Assembly: GCA_964398945.1 (NCBI GenBank)
Contig: CAYNOT010000008.1
Span: 62,001 to 126,000 of the forward strand
Length of the DNA stretch: 64,000 nt
From: JBGTGG01 sp964398945
Lineage (GTDB): Bacteria; Bacteroidota; Bacteroidia; Cytophagales; Cyclobacteriaceae
Reading direction: 5' to 3'
A program made the position numbers and the translations under genes. Positions within the stretch are counted from its first letter, which is position 1. Each line of letters starts with the position of its first letter. Shown in pieces: positions 28,279 to 37,339 of the stretch. Under the pieces are notes generated by a model. The model was not told the origin of the DNA. It ran no database searches and saw only the letters and a list, made by a program, of their open reading frames with translations.

Positions 28279-28493
28279 TGAAAAGGATAGGAATTGTATT
28301 GATCTTGTTTCTCTTTACTGCCATCAGCAGTTTTGGGCAATGTGCCATGTGCCGTTCCACACTTGAAACAAACTTAAGCAACGGGGACCCGACCATGGCC
28401 AAAGGAATAAATATTGCCATTCTTTATCTTCTGGCAATGCCCTATGCAGCGGTAATGGTATTGGGATATTTTTGGTATAAATCACGTAAATGA
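28278..28493 (+). CDS. Small membrane protein with CxxC motif
   Basis: This 71-aa protein has an N-terminal signal-like helix (about 3-19), then QCAMCRSTLETNLSNGD with a CxxC, and a second helix (about 48-64). I recognise the layout from Bacteroidota oxidase clusters but know no name. The CxxC on the periplasmic side could bind metal or act in thiol chemistry for cofactor insertion. Start set at 28278 since the upstream in-frame extension is the repeat element. The stop overlaps the next ATG (ATGA). Confidence 0.6.
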   Translation: MKRIGIVLILFLFTAISSFGQCAMCRSTLETNLSNGDPTMAKGINIAILYLLAMPYAAVMVLGYFWYKSRK

Positions 28494-28867
28494 ACAGCCT
28501 GACAGCAGTATTGAAATGCAAGTGTCCACAATGCCGGCAAGGTGGTGTTTTCTCGCATCGTGCATATAATCTTTTAAGGTTTTCAAACATGAACGAAAGG
28601 TGTCCGGTTTGTGATGTTCGCTTGGAACCAGAGCCCGGTTTTTATCAAGGTGCCATGTATGTTAGCTATGGTTTTTCTGTACTCGGCCTGATCATAATGG
28701 GGATCATCCTTTATTATACACTCAATCCCAATCAATGGGTTTACATCGGCACGATCATCGGGGTAATGATTTTACTAGCCCCTCTCAATTTCCGGTATTC
28801 CAGGATGTTGTATTTGTATTTATTTGGTGGTATCCACTACAAGCCGCTTATCTCCAAGGTTAAATAA
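28490..28867 (+). CDS. DUF983 family membrane protein
   Basis: This 125-aa protein has two zinc-ribbon-like pairs (KCKCPQCRQGGVF and CPVCDVRLEPEPGFYQGAMYVSYG) followed by two helices (about 62-82 and 88-108). The GFYQGAMYVSYG box is characteristic of DUF983. The family is often found beside cytochrome oxidase genes in many phyla, but function is unknown. Overlaps the CxxC gene by 4 bp. Confidence 0.85.
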   Translation: MNSLTAVLKCKCPQCRQGGVFSHRAYNLLRFSNMNERCPVCDVRLEPEPGFYQGAMYVSYGFSVLGLIIMGIILYYTLNPNQWVYIGTIIGVMILLAPLNFRYSRMLYLYLFGGIHYKPLISKVK

Positions 28868-28944
28868 TTTACCATTTGTCAAGCCAGCACCAGTAGGATG
28901 TAAGCCTACCGTTTCAATTTATTATCTTTATTGATCGCTTAATC

Positions 28945-31900
28945 GTGATTGGTTTGAAAATAAAAAGATTCATCCTTCCGCTTCTTACAGTTTCCCTTTT
29001 TTTAATGGGGGTATTCTTCTTACGCGATGGTGCCCGACCAAAAGATGTTGCACAAACGGTAAAAGCTGTGGAAGCAAATTTAGGCAGTGTTGTCAGCCAC
29101 ATGGAAGGGGAAATAAAGGAGTCTATGCCGCGGCTTGTTGAAGGCAACTTCAATGGAATCGATGACCATGATTTTGAACTGTATTTATATGCGGATTTAG
29201 ACCTGGTCAAATGGTCTGATAAAAGTTTTGTGCCAGCTTCCCGGCAGGTGAATGAACCATTTGAAATAAAGTTACTGCAAGTTGGCCAGGGTGATTTTTT
29301 GATTCGAAAGTGGGAGGTCAATCCCACCAAATTTCTGATTGGGGTAATTACACTGCGCAGGAACTATCCCATTGAGAATAATTATCTCCACTCTTCCGTA
29401 AATGACCACATTTTTCCAAATGGGGATTACTCCATTCTGCCACTCACAGCATCGCTTGGAAACACAGTAACCATTAAAGGCCAAACAGTTTTTAAGTTAA
29501 ACGCGGTGAACTCCACACTTCGAAATACGAACCATCCTGTTGGTGTCGCGTTGGTTTTTGTTTCCCTGGTGCTGCTGGTTTATTTCGTTTTTGAAATCAG
29601 CACAAAGAAATTAGCCCGGTTTCCTGATTTTGTTTTTGGTGTGCTGGTGGTGGTGTTCTTTGCTGTGAGAAAAGGAATGGTAAGCCTTGATTTTCCGGTA
29701 GCGTTTTGGTACTCCCGGTTGTTTGACCCGCAATGGTTTTCTTCCTCGAGTTTGAATCAATCATTGGGTGATTTATTGATCAACCAATTGGCGGTATTTG
29801 TTTTGTGCTTGTACTTGTTTCGGAATTACTTCCGTTTTTATATAATCAAAAAAATGCTTTCGCATAAAGTTGCAAGCGTTGTGCTTTCCATTGTAGGTAC
29901 TGTGGCAATTTTATTTGGAATATTATACCCGTTCGTGGTTGTGCAAACCCTGTACAATAACTCGTCAATTATTATTGATATTACAGAATCATTGCAATTT
30001 GATACGTTGCGTATAGTTGCTTTTCTGGTGTTGACATTGGGTTGGGGTTCCTCTTTCCTTTTTGTCCATGTGTTTTTAAGGTTGTTGATCCGCCATCGGA
30101 AGTCGAAGTATGATTTGGTATTCATACTCGCGGGGTGCACTCTTTTTGTGGCTATCAATTTAATTTCAGGACAGTATTTTCAATCAAGCCTGTACATTGG
30201 CATCTTTTTTATTGTAGCCCTTTGGAGCCTTCGACTTTATTCACGCCTTAAAAAGCTTAGTTACCGAACATTCGTGTATCTTTTTTTTACTGCTTTCTGT
30301 TTTGCTTTGAATGGCGCCTATTCTATTTTTTATTTTAACCGGATCGAGAAAATTGAAAACGAATTTCGCTTTGCGGAGAATTTTTTGATTGATCGGGATT
30401 ACCTGGGGGAGTCGCTGTTGCAAGATGTTATGCACCAGGTTGCCGGTGATGTTTTTATCCAAACACGGTTATCGAGCCCCTTTCTTGGCAAGGATGCAGT
30501 GCGGCAAAAAGTACGGCAGGTTTTTATACCCAACTACTTCAATAAGTATGATGAAGAAATCCATTTATTCAATGCTGTGGGCGACCCACTTGAAAACAGG
30601 AACTCAACTACGTTTTCTGATTTGGTTGCACAATATGATAAAGAAGCTTTCCGCACTGATTATGATGGTGTCTATTTTATAAATAGCCCCACTTCGGATG
30701 TTACCCAAAAATATTTAGTGGTAGTGCCTATTCGCAGAATGGAAATGCTGATTGGATACGTGGTGCTGGAACTATCCTTAAAAAAAATCATACCCGACAG
30801 CGTGTACCCGGAGCTGTTGGTGGACAATCGGTTCAATCAATTTTATCGTACCGAAGACCTCAGCTATGCTGTGTATCGTGACCAACAGATCCTTTTTAGT
30901 TCAGGTGATTTTAATTTCGAACGTTTTTTTGACTATAGTTGGCTTGGTGACCCTGCCATTCACACAGAAGGTGTAGCAAAACTTGGGTATATGCACATTG
31001 CTTTTGAAGACCAGAGCAATCGGGTGGCAGTTGTTTCTATGCCCATCGTGCGAACCTCGTATGTATTGGCAAATTTTTCTTTCCTTATGGTGTTGGGGCT
31101 CGGTATTATTTTGATCCTTGTATTGGCACTGGGTATCGTAAATTATTGGCGGGGAAGTAAGTTGGTTTTCTCTGCAAGGATTCAATTGTTTTTAAACCTT
31201 TCTTTCTTCTTGCCCCTGATTGTTGTGAGCATCACTACCCTGAGCCTCACATCCATGGCCAACAAGGAGCAACTTAATAAAGAATATATTGATAAGTCGA
31301 GGGTATTTGGGGATCAGATGTCGATTGTCCTGGATGATTACTTGATTGACAATTATAGCCTTGATTTTGAAGCCGCGCTTATCGATTTGGCAAAGCTTTC
31401 AAATTTGGATGCCAACATTTACCTCACGCACGGGAAATTACTTTCCTCGAGCCAGCCGCTTATTTATGAAAATGGATTACTTTCAGAATACATCAATCCG
31501 GAAGCACTTGAAAGGATACAGCGCGGAGAATCGCTGTTTATTGTTCCGGAACAGGTTGGCACACTCAAGTACTATGTTTCGTACACGGTGCTTCAGTCCC
31601 CGCGAACAGGTGATATCATTGGGATTCTTGGCATCCCATTTTTTCAGGCGGGGTCATCATTGGAAAATGCGCAGATTACTGTATTGGCCAACATCCTCAA
31701 TGTATTTGCCGGGATTTTTATCTTGCTATTGGTATTGTCCTATTTTGTTTCACAATGGTTGACCTACCCGTTAAAGATCATTACCCAATCGTTGAGTAAA
31801 ACTTCTTTGACGCAGATGAATCAACCACTTACATGGAAGGCGGACGATGAGATTGGTTTGATGGTAAAAGAGTATAATCAGATGTTGTTCAACCTTGGTG

Positions 31901-32586
31901 AGAGTAAGGCTGAACTGGAACAAACACAACGCGAAAAAACGTGGCGGGAGATGGCGCAACAAGTTGCGCACGAAATCAAAAACCCTTTGACACCCATGAA
32001 ATTGACGTTGCAACAATTGGAACGTGCAATTAAAGGAGGGACCAATACTCCCGAGAAGACCGATAAGGCGATTGCTTCGCTGTTGCAGCAAGTTGATTCT
32101 TTAAATGATATTGCTTCCTCCTTTAGTTCGTTTGCAAAGATGCCCGAACCTATTATCCGTGAACTGGAACTGGTTTCACTTTTGAAAAGAGTGGTAAACC
32201 TTCACAATCACTCTGGGGAAATAAGCCTTTCCATGGGAATAAAAGAGGTGGTTATCCGTGGCGATGATCAACTTTTAAGTAGGATTTTTTCCAACCTGAT
32301 CATCAATGGTTTTCAAGCTGCCCGACCGGGGGTAAGCGCAAAAGTATCGATCGAAGTGGTGTTGATCAATCAACACGTGCGCGTGATATTCAGGGACAAT
32401 GGCAAGGGAATCAAGCCGGAGCTTGAAGAGAGTGTATTCACACCGCACTTCAGTACTAAAAAATCAGGTTCGGGCTTAGGGTTGGCTATTTCCAAACAAG
32501 GAATTCAACAAATGAATGGCAGGATTTGGTTTGAATCTAAAGTAGGGGCAGGCACTGCATTTTTTGTTGAGTTGCCTACAGTATAG
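28945..32586 (+). CDS. NtrY-like sensor histidine kinase with large multi-helix sensor region
   Basis: This 1213-aa membrane kinase has an N-terminal anchor, an extracytoplasmic domain (about 30-190) and a block of about seven helices (about 194-465). A second extracytoplasmic region follows, then three more helices and a HAMP-like linker (TYPLKIITQSLSKTSL). The DHp box is MAQQVAHEIKNPLTPMKL (His about 1010) and the HATPase_c domain has FSNLIINGFQAA, FRDNGKGIKP and KKSGSGLGLAISKQGI. No receiver gene lies next to it, so its partner is elsewhere. Start is GTG. Confidence 0.88.
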   Translation: MIGLKIKRFILPLLTVSLFLMGVFFLRDGARPKDVAQTVKAVEANLGSVVSHMEGEIKESMPRLVEGNFNGIDDHDFELYLYADLDLVKWSDKSFVPASRQVNEPFEIKLLQVGQGDFLIRKWEVNPTKFLIGVITLRRNYPIENNYLHSSVNDHIFPNGDYSILPLTASLGNTVTIKGQTVFKLNAVNSTLRNTNHPVGVALVFVSLVLLVYFVFEISTKKLARFPDFVFGVLVVVFFAVRKGMVSLDFPVAFWYSRLFDPQWFSSSSLNQSLGDLLINQLAVFVLCLYLFRNYFRFYIIKKMLSHKVASVVLSIVGTVAILFGILYPFVVVQTLYNNSSIIIDITESLQFDTLRIVAFLVLTLGWGSSFLFVHVFLRLLIRHRKSKYDLVFILAGCTLFVAINLISGQYFQSSLYIGIFFIVALWSLRLYSRLKKLSYRTFVYLFFTAFCFALNGAYSIFYFNRIEKIENEFRFAENFLIDRDYLGESLLQDVMHQVAGDVFIQTRLSSPFLGKDAVRQKVRQVFIPNYFNKYDEEIHLFNAVGDPLENRNSTTFSDLVAQYDKEAFRTDYDGVYFINSPTSDVTQKYLVVVPIRRMEMLIGYVVLELSLKKIIPDSVYPELLVDNRFNQFYRTEDLSYAVYRDQQILFSSGDFNFERFFDYSWLGDPAIHTEGVAKLGYMHIAFEDQSNRVAVVSMPIVRTSYVLANFSFLMVLGLGIILILVLALGIVNYWRGSKLVFSARIQLFLNLSFFLPLIVVSITTLSLTSMANKEQLNKEYIDKSRVFGDQMSIVLDDYLIDNYSLDFEAALIDLAKLSNLDANIYLTHGKLLSSSQPLIYENGLLSEYINPEALERIQRGESLFIVPEQVGTLKYYVSYTVLQSPRTGDIIGILGIPFFQAGSSLENAQITVLANILNVFAGIFILLLVLSYFVSQWLTYPLKIITQSLSKTSLTQMNQPLTWKADDEIGLMVKEYNQMLFNLGESKAELEQTQREKTWREMAQQVAHEIKNPLTPMKLTLQQLERAIKGGTNTPEKTDKAIASLLQQVDSLNDIASSFSSFAKMPEPIIRELELVSLLKRVVNLHNHSGEISLSMGIKEVVIRGDDQLLSRIFSNLIINGFQAARPGVSAKVSIEVVLINQHVRVIFRDNGKGIKPELEESVFTPHFSTKKSGSGLGLAISKQGIQQMNGRIWFESKVGAGTAFFVELPTV

Positions 32587-32600
32587 ATTGGTTTTTCGAT

Positions 32601-33350
32601 TCAACCTTCGCGCAAGCTGCTCATTACTTTGTTTGCGAAAACAAAATCATCCAGTTCGCGAACACCGGAGTGGGTGATATCATTTTTGCTCCCCTGCCAC
32701 AATTTATGCCCTTGAAACAAGAACATAATATTTTCCCCGATACCCATTACAGAATTCATATCGTGCGTTACCACAATAGTTGTCATGTCAAACTCCACTG
32801 TTAATTCCAAGATCAGGTCATCAATCAAAACAGAGGTTTGGGGATCCAATCCTGAATTGGGTTCATCACAAAAAAGATAGTTGGGGTTATTAACGATCGC
32901 GCGTGCGATACCCACACGTTTTTTCATTCCGCCACTAATTTCAGAGGGCATTTTTTTATTGGAGTTTTCAAGACCAACACGCTTCAGGCAAAAATTAACA
33001 CGGTCCAGCTTTTCTTCCTTTTCCATCTTGGTGAGGATGTCCAGTGGGAAACTGACGTTGTCTTCCACGTTTTTTGAATCGAACAAAGCATTGCCTTGAA
33101 AAAGCATGCCCATTTCCCTGCGTACTTCTGTTTTTAGTTCACGGTCACCCATCGTAAAATTCCTGCCGTCATAAAATGCTTCACCTTGGTCTGGTTTCAC
33201 TAGTCCAACAATGCATTTAAGCAATACACTTTTTCCGGTACCACTGGCGCCTATAATTAAGTTGGGCTTTCCTTTTTCAAAGACGCCACTGATATCATCG
33301 ATAATTAATTTATCCCCAAAAGATTTCGATATACGTTTTACTTCAATCAT
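32601..33350 (-). CDS. MlaF-like ABC transporter ATP-binding protein
   Basis: This 249-aa ATPase has Walker A GASGTGKSVLL (about 34-44), Q-loop MLFQGNALFDS, signature SGGMKKRVGIARAI, Walker B YLFCDEPNSGLDP and H-loop VVTHDMNS. It matches the ATPases of phospholipid transport systems between the membranes. It overlaps the permease gene by 4 bp. It is convergent with the histidine kinase (14 bp apart). No MlaD-like substrate-binding gene is adjacent in this window. Confidence 0.9.
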   Translation of the reverse strand: MIEVKRISKSFGDKLIIDDISGVFEKGKPNLIIGASGTGKSVLLKCIVGLVKPDQGEAFYDGRNFTMGDRELKTEVRREMGMLFQGNALFDSKNVEDNVSFPLDILTKMEKEEKLDRVNFCLKRVGLENSNKKMPSEISGGMKKRVGIARAIVNNPNYLFCDEPNSGLDPQTSVLIDDLILELTVEFDMTTIVVTHDMNSVMGIGENIMFLFQGHKLWQGSKNDITHSGVRELDDFVFANKVMSSLREG

Positions 33351-34081
33351 TCTACAAGTAGTAATTGTGCTAAGAAATAATCGGCAAGCAGGATGGCGAT
33401 CACACTGGAGGTAACGGCCTTTGTACTGGAAACGCCAACTTCGAGGGCCCCACCTTGTGTATAGTATCCTTTAAAGGAAGAAATAGAGGATACTAAAAAA
33501 GCAAATACAACTGCCTTGATAAGGGCAAAGGTGATGGTGTAGGAATTAAAACCATAACGGATACCCAAAACATAATCATCAGGCGTTAAGATTTCTGCCA
33601 TAATGCCCACCACATAACCGCCCATCAGCGAACAAAAACCTGCAAACACCACCAATATTGGAAAAGTGAGAATAGATGCAATAATTTTAGGTAGCACCAG
33701 ATAGGAGATCGAGTTTATCCCCATTACTTCCAGGGCATCAATTTGTTCTGTGATGCGCATCGTGCCCAGTCCGCCTGCCATACTGGAGCCAACCTTTCCC
33801 GCGAAAATAATTGCAATGATGGTTGGGGCAAGTTCCAAGACAGTCATTTCCCGAACAACCTGTGCTATAATGTAATCGGGGATCAACGGGCTCACCATAT
33901 TGAAGGCTGTTTGTACAGTGGTTACGGCACCCATAAAAGTAGAAACCAGGGCTACCAGAAAAAGTGTCCCGAGCCCGATGGACATACATTCTTTTAGCAC
34001 CAGGGAATAGTAGGTCATAAACGATTCCCGGTTCACGAACATTGACGCAATAAAAATAAAATACTTACCGATTTCCTTCAT
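33347..34081 (-). CDS. MlaE-like ABC transporter permease
   Basis: This 244-aa protein has five or six helices and is typical of the MlaE/YrbE family. Segments are VSTFMGAVTTVQTAF, REMTVLELAPTIIAIIFAGKVGSSMAGGLG (only partly quoted as TIIAIIFAGKVGSSMAGGLG) and RITEQIDALEVMGI. It forms the membrane part of a lipid transporter with the overlapping MlaF-like gene. The 468 bp upstream hold the divergent SDR promoter region with two striking palindromes. Confidence 0.92.
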   Translation of the reverse strand: MKEIGKYFIFIASMFVNRESFMTYYSLVLKECMSIGLGTLFLVALVSTFMGAVTTVQTAFNMVSPLIPDYIIAQVVREMTVLELAPTIIAIIFAGKVGSSMAGGLGTMRITEQIDALEVMGINSISYLVLPKIIASILTFPILVVFAGFCSLMGGYVVGIMAEILTPDDYVLGIRYGFNSYTITFALIKAVVFAFLVSSISSFKGYYTQGGALEVGVSSTKAVTSSVIAILLADYFLAQLLLVE

Positions 34082-34314
34082 TTTCTATCCTGAGTTCATT
34101 TCCTCAGCAATTAGTATCTTGCTAAAGATAGCCCCAAAATAAAGAATATTATTGAATCAAATCCATCCGAATTTTCCTTCTTGAGGAAAGCCCTTAATTC
34201 TTTAGTATAATACCTTGGATTTTAAATTCAGCAATTGTTTTTCAATTCTATTAATATGTGCGTATTGCGCGGAAGTCAGTGTTTATCTTGCTTTGCTTAG
34301 TTTGTAGGCCGCGC

Positions 34315-34364
34315 AAAATACAGGTTGGGGTGCGCCCTATAGGGCGCACCCCAACCTGTATTTT
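34315..34364. repeat. 50-bp perfect palindrome
   Basis: The left arm AAAATACAGGTTGGGGTGCG plus ccc, a central TATA, and the exact reverse complement form a 50-bp palindrome centred at 34339/34340. Weaker pairing extends outward (gtag...cgc on the left with gtgcg.ctac on the right). It lies between divergent genes, where a terminator has no obvious use. It may be a cruciform-forming site or a small mobile-element remnant. The rest of the 468-bp gap has no ORF I would trust. Confidence 0.9.
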
Positions 34365-34501
34365 AATGTGCGACTACTATCTTTTTGCAAGGTGATTGCG
34401 TTTTTGCGCACATCATTGTCGTATTGAGGTTAGAAAGATCGAGTAGTAGCTTAAGGCTAGAAAATCGATCCGGATATTTTTTTCTTTTCTATAAGAGTAT
34501 A

Positions 34502-34515
34502 TACCTTTAAAGGTA
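34502..34515. promoter_or_regulatory. 14-bp palindromic operator candidate
   Basis: TACCTTTAAAGGTA is its own reverse complement, 34 bp before the SDR start, where a regulator could block or aid transcription. A -7-like element is not clear. Confidence 0.4.
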
Positions 34516-34549
34516 GGGGTGATCCTCTTTTTAAATTTTATAGCATTGG

Positions 34550-35257
34550 ATGAATAAACTGATTGTAGTAACCGGAGGGACAAAAGGAATTGGCAGGGCC
34601 ATTTTGGAAAAATTTGCGAGTGAAGGCTTTGACGTTGTGGCCAATTCCAGGACCCAATCTGATTTGGATAGTTTAAAGGATGATTTTAAAAACGAATATC
34701 CAAAAAGCAAGTGTTCTATTTTTTCTGCCGATATGGCCGACAAATCGCAGGTTGGTGGGCTTATAAAATTTGTATCGGGATTAAACCGAACGATCGATGT
34801 ATTGGTGAACAATGCCGGGTATTTTGCACCCGGTGAAATTTGTACCGAGCCTGAGGGGGCATTGGAATCAATGATCGATGCAAATTTGTATAGCGCCTAT
34901 TATACAACGCGTGGGATCGTTCCTTTAATGAAGGATAAGAAAGCAGGCCATATTTTTAATATCTGTTCCATTGCCAGCTTTATGGCGTATCCAAATGGTG
35001 GATCGTATGCCATAGCAAAACATGCCATGCTGGGATTTTCGAAATGTTTACGGGAGGAATTAAAACCACATGGTATTCGCGTTACAGCGGTTATGCCGGG
35101 AGCCACCAAAACGGCAAGCTGGGCAGATACCGATCTATCGGATGAACGTTTTATGCCGGTTGAGGATATTGCTGAAACCGTTTATTCGGCTTATTCACTG
35201 TCGAAGCGAAGTGTGGTGGAAGAAATCGTTGTCCGGCCACAGTTGGGGGATATTTAG
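34550..35257 (+). CDS. Short-chain dehydrogenase/reductase
   Basis: This 235-aa classical SDR has the nucleotide-binding motif TGGTKGIG (8-15), NNAG (about 85), the catalytic Ser in CSIASFMAYPN, and YAIAK (Tyr about 154, Lys about 158). The residues AxSRTQSD after strand 2 (VVANSRTQSD) favour NADP(H). The substrate cannot be predicted. It stands 70 bp before ispG in the same direction but has its own likely control region. Confidence 0.9.
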   Translation: MNKLIVVTGGTKGIGRAILEKFASEGFDVVANSRTQSDLDSLKDDFKNEYPKSKCSIFSADMADKSQVGGLIKFVSGLNRTIDVLVNNAGYFAPGEICTEPEGALESMIDANLYSAYYTTRGIVPLMKDKKAGHIFNICSIASFMAYPNGGSYAIAKHAMLGFSKCLREELKPHGIRVTAVMPGATKTASWADTDLSDERFMPVEDIAETVYSAYSLSKRSVVEEIVVRPQLGDI

Positions 35258-35302
35258 CACCCAAATTTTATGTTCGTTTTAAAACTTTTTGCCTCAAATC
35301 AG

Positions 35303-35316
35303 GTTACTTTTGTAAC
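35303..35316 (+). promoter_or_regulatory. Promoter-like -7 element inside an inverted repeat, ispG
   Basis: TACTTTTG (35305-35312) matches TAnnTTTG and lies in GTTAC-TTTT-GTAAC (35303-35316), 12 bp before the GTG start of ispG. A -33 TTTG is not at the usual distance, and the leader would be very short. Confidence 0.35.
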
Positions 35317-35327
35317 AAATCAACAGT

Positions 35328-37337
35328 GTGGATACTTCTGTAAAATCAATCAAAACTTGCCTGCCGACAGGCAGGAATTACTGCAACAGCCTTACCGGAT
35401 ACAGCCGGGGAAAAACAGTTGAGGTAAAGATTGGCGATCTGGCCATGGGTGGAAATAATCCCATCCGGGTGCAGTCCATGACCACGGTTGATACAATGGA
35501 TACGATTGGGTCTGTTGAGCAAACCATCCGCATGGTGGAAGCCGGGTGTGAATATGTACGGATCACAGCACCAAGTTTAAAGGAAGCACAGAACCTTGAA
35601 GAAATCAAAAAAGAACTTCGCTTACGCGGATATACCGTTCCGTTGATTGCAGATATCCACTTTACACCCAATGCAGCAGAACTTGCCGCACGCATTGTTG
35701 AAAAGGTCCGGGTCAACCCGGGCAACTATGCCGATAAGAAAAAATTTGAGACGATTGAATATACGGGCGATACGTATGAAGCCGAACTTGACCGCATCCG
35801 AAAGAAGTTTACACCACTTGTAAAAATCTGCAAAGAGTATGGCACCGCGATGCGGATAGGGACCAACCATGGTTCGTTATCAGATCGCATTATGAGCCGC
35901 TATGGCGATACACCACTCGGTATGGTGGAATCGGCACTGGAATTTTTGCGCATTTGTGAAGACTTGAATTACCATGAAATTGTGTTGTCGATGAAGGCGA
36001 GCAATCCATTGGTGATGGTTCAAGCGTATCGGTTGCTGGTGCAGAAAATGGATGAAGAAGGGTTTAAACCTTATCCCTTGCACCTGGGTGTTACCGAAGC
36101 CGGTGATGGTGAAGACGGAAGGATAAAATCCGCTGTCGGGATTGGTGCATTGCTGGAAGATGGGTTGGGTGATACGGTACGGGTTTCCTTAACGGAAGAA
36201 CCGGAAGCAGAAGCGCCTGTTGCAAAATTGCTAATCGATCGCTATACCAATCGTGCAGGTCACAAATCAATCAAGCCGATTGATGAAACACCGATAGACC
36301 CGTTTGTATTCACGCGAAGGAAAACGCAGGAAGTTGATACCATTGGCGGTGCGCACCATGTGCCGAGAGTGGTTGCTGATTTGAGCACAATAAAAATCAA
36401 CGACTACAAAGACTTGCGTTGTATTGGCCATTTCTATTTGCCCGAACCTGACAAATGGAAAATGAATGACCAGGGTGCTGACTTTGTGTATACGGGGGAT
36501 CAGCCTATAGATTTCATGTTGCCCAACGGATTAAAAGAAATCCGTAATTATAAAACATGGCAAGAAGCTGACGACAAGCAAAATAAATTCCCACTCTTTA
36601 CAGCCGAAGAATTTATCTCATCGAACGAACATCATTCAACAATGAATTTTGTTCTGTTTTCAATTGATGGATTTTCTTCGGAACTGAATAATGTATTGTT
36701 GGAAGATAAAACGATTGTGGCAGTTCTTGAAACCGACAATAAGCATGCAATGGCCGAACTTCGGAGGTTGGTTTTTCAATTGATGGAAAATGGTATTGAA
36801 GTGCCGGTAATCATCAAAAGAAAGTATAGTGCAACTGATGAAGATACTTTTCGTGTCCATGCATCAACAGACATTGGTAGCTTGTTGATTGATGGGATGG
36901 GCGATGGCATCTTGTTGCGATGGGATGGTGTTGCAGATAAACAGGAAGCGTTGCGGTGGGCAGACATTTGCAATAAAACTGCTTTCGGGATTTTACAGGC
37001 CACACGAAGCCGCATGTCGAAGACGGAATATATTTCATGCCCTTCTTGTGGAAGAACGTTGTTTGATTTACAAATCACCACAGCCATGATCCGCAAGCGC
37101 ACGGATCACTTAAAAGGTGTGAAGATTGGGATCATGGGCTGCATCGTAAACGGTCCCGGTGAAATGGCCGATGCCGATTATGGTTATGTTGGATCGGGTG
37201 TAGGGAAAATCACCTTGTACCGTGGAAAAGAAGTAGTGAAAAGGAATGTTCCTTCCGCGCAAGCTGTTGACGAATTGATTGGGTTGATCAAAGAAGATGA
37301 TGTGTGGATCGATCCGGAAACCATTGAACATTTTTAA
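35328..37337 (+). CDS. ispG: 4-hydroxy-3-methylbut-2-en-1-yl diphosphate synthase, long form
   Basis: This 669-aa MEP-pathway enzyme converts MEcPP to HMBPP. The N-terminal TIM barrel (about 30-290: GGNNPIRVQSMTTVDTMD, VPLIADIHFTPNAA, KVRVNPGNY) is followed by an insert domain typical of Bacteroidota, Chlamydiae and plants. The C-terminal 4Fe-4S domain has SCPSCGRTLFDLQ and IGIMGCIVNGPGEMADADYGYVG. The start is GTG. The N-terminus contains a palindrome-encoded stretch CLPTGR (35360-35375) before the conserved YCNSLTGYSRGKT, so the repeat seems to have entered the coding sequence in frame. Confidence 0.96.
   Translation: MDTSVKSIKTCLPTGRNYCNSLTGYSRGKTVEVKIGDLAMGGNNPIRVQSMTTVDTMDTIGSVEQTIRMVEAGCEYVRITAPSLKEAQNLEEIKKELRLRGYTVPLIADIHFTPNAAELAARIVEKVRVNPGNYADKKKFETIEYTGDTYEAELDRIRKKFTPLVKICKEYGTAMRIGTNHGSLSDRIMSRYGDTPLGMVESALEFLRICEDLNYHEIVLSMKASNPLVMVQAYRLLVQKMDEEGFKPYPLHLGVTEAGDGEDGRIKSAVGIGALLEDGLGDTVRVSLTEEPEAEAPVAKLLIDRYTNRAGHKSIKPIDETPIDPFVFTRRKTQEVDTIGGAHHVPRVVADLSTIKINDYKDLRCIGHFYLPEPDKWKMNDQGADFVYTGDQPIDFMLPNGLKEIRNYKTWQEADDKQNKFPLFTAEEFISSNEHHSTMNFVLFSIDGFSSELNNVLLEDKTIVAVLETDNKHAMAELRRLVFQLMENGIEVPVIIKRKYSATDEDTFRVHASTDIGSLLIDGMGDGILLRWDGVADKQEALRWADICNKTAFGILQATRSRMSKTEYISCPSCGRTLFDLQITTAMIRKRTDHLKGVKIGIMGCIVNGPGEMADADYGYVGSGVGKITLYRGKEVVKRNVPSAQAVDELIGLIKEDDVWIDPETIEHF
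35360..35375. repeat. Short palindromic repeat in the ispG coding sequence
   Basis: CCTGCC-gaca-GGCAGG is a perfect 6-bp stem with a 4-nt loop, similar in form to small dispersed palindromes found in Bacteroidota genomes. It encodes part of CLPTGR near the IspG N-terminus, where the family normally begins close to YCNSL. Confidence 0.6.
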
Positions 37338-37339
37338 GC

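Noticed and set aside
34315..34364. Reading the 50-bp palindrome as a transcription terminator
   Set aside because: Both adjacent genes are transcribed away from it and the flanking T-runs are only four bases.
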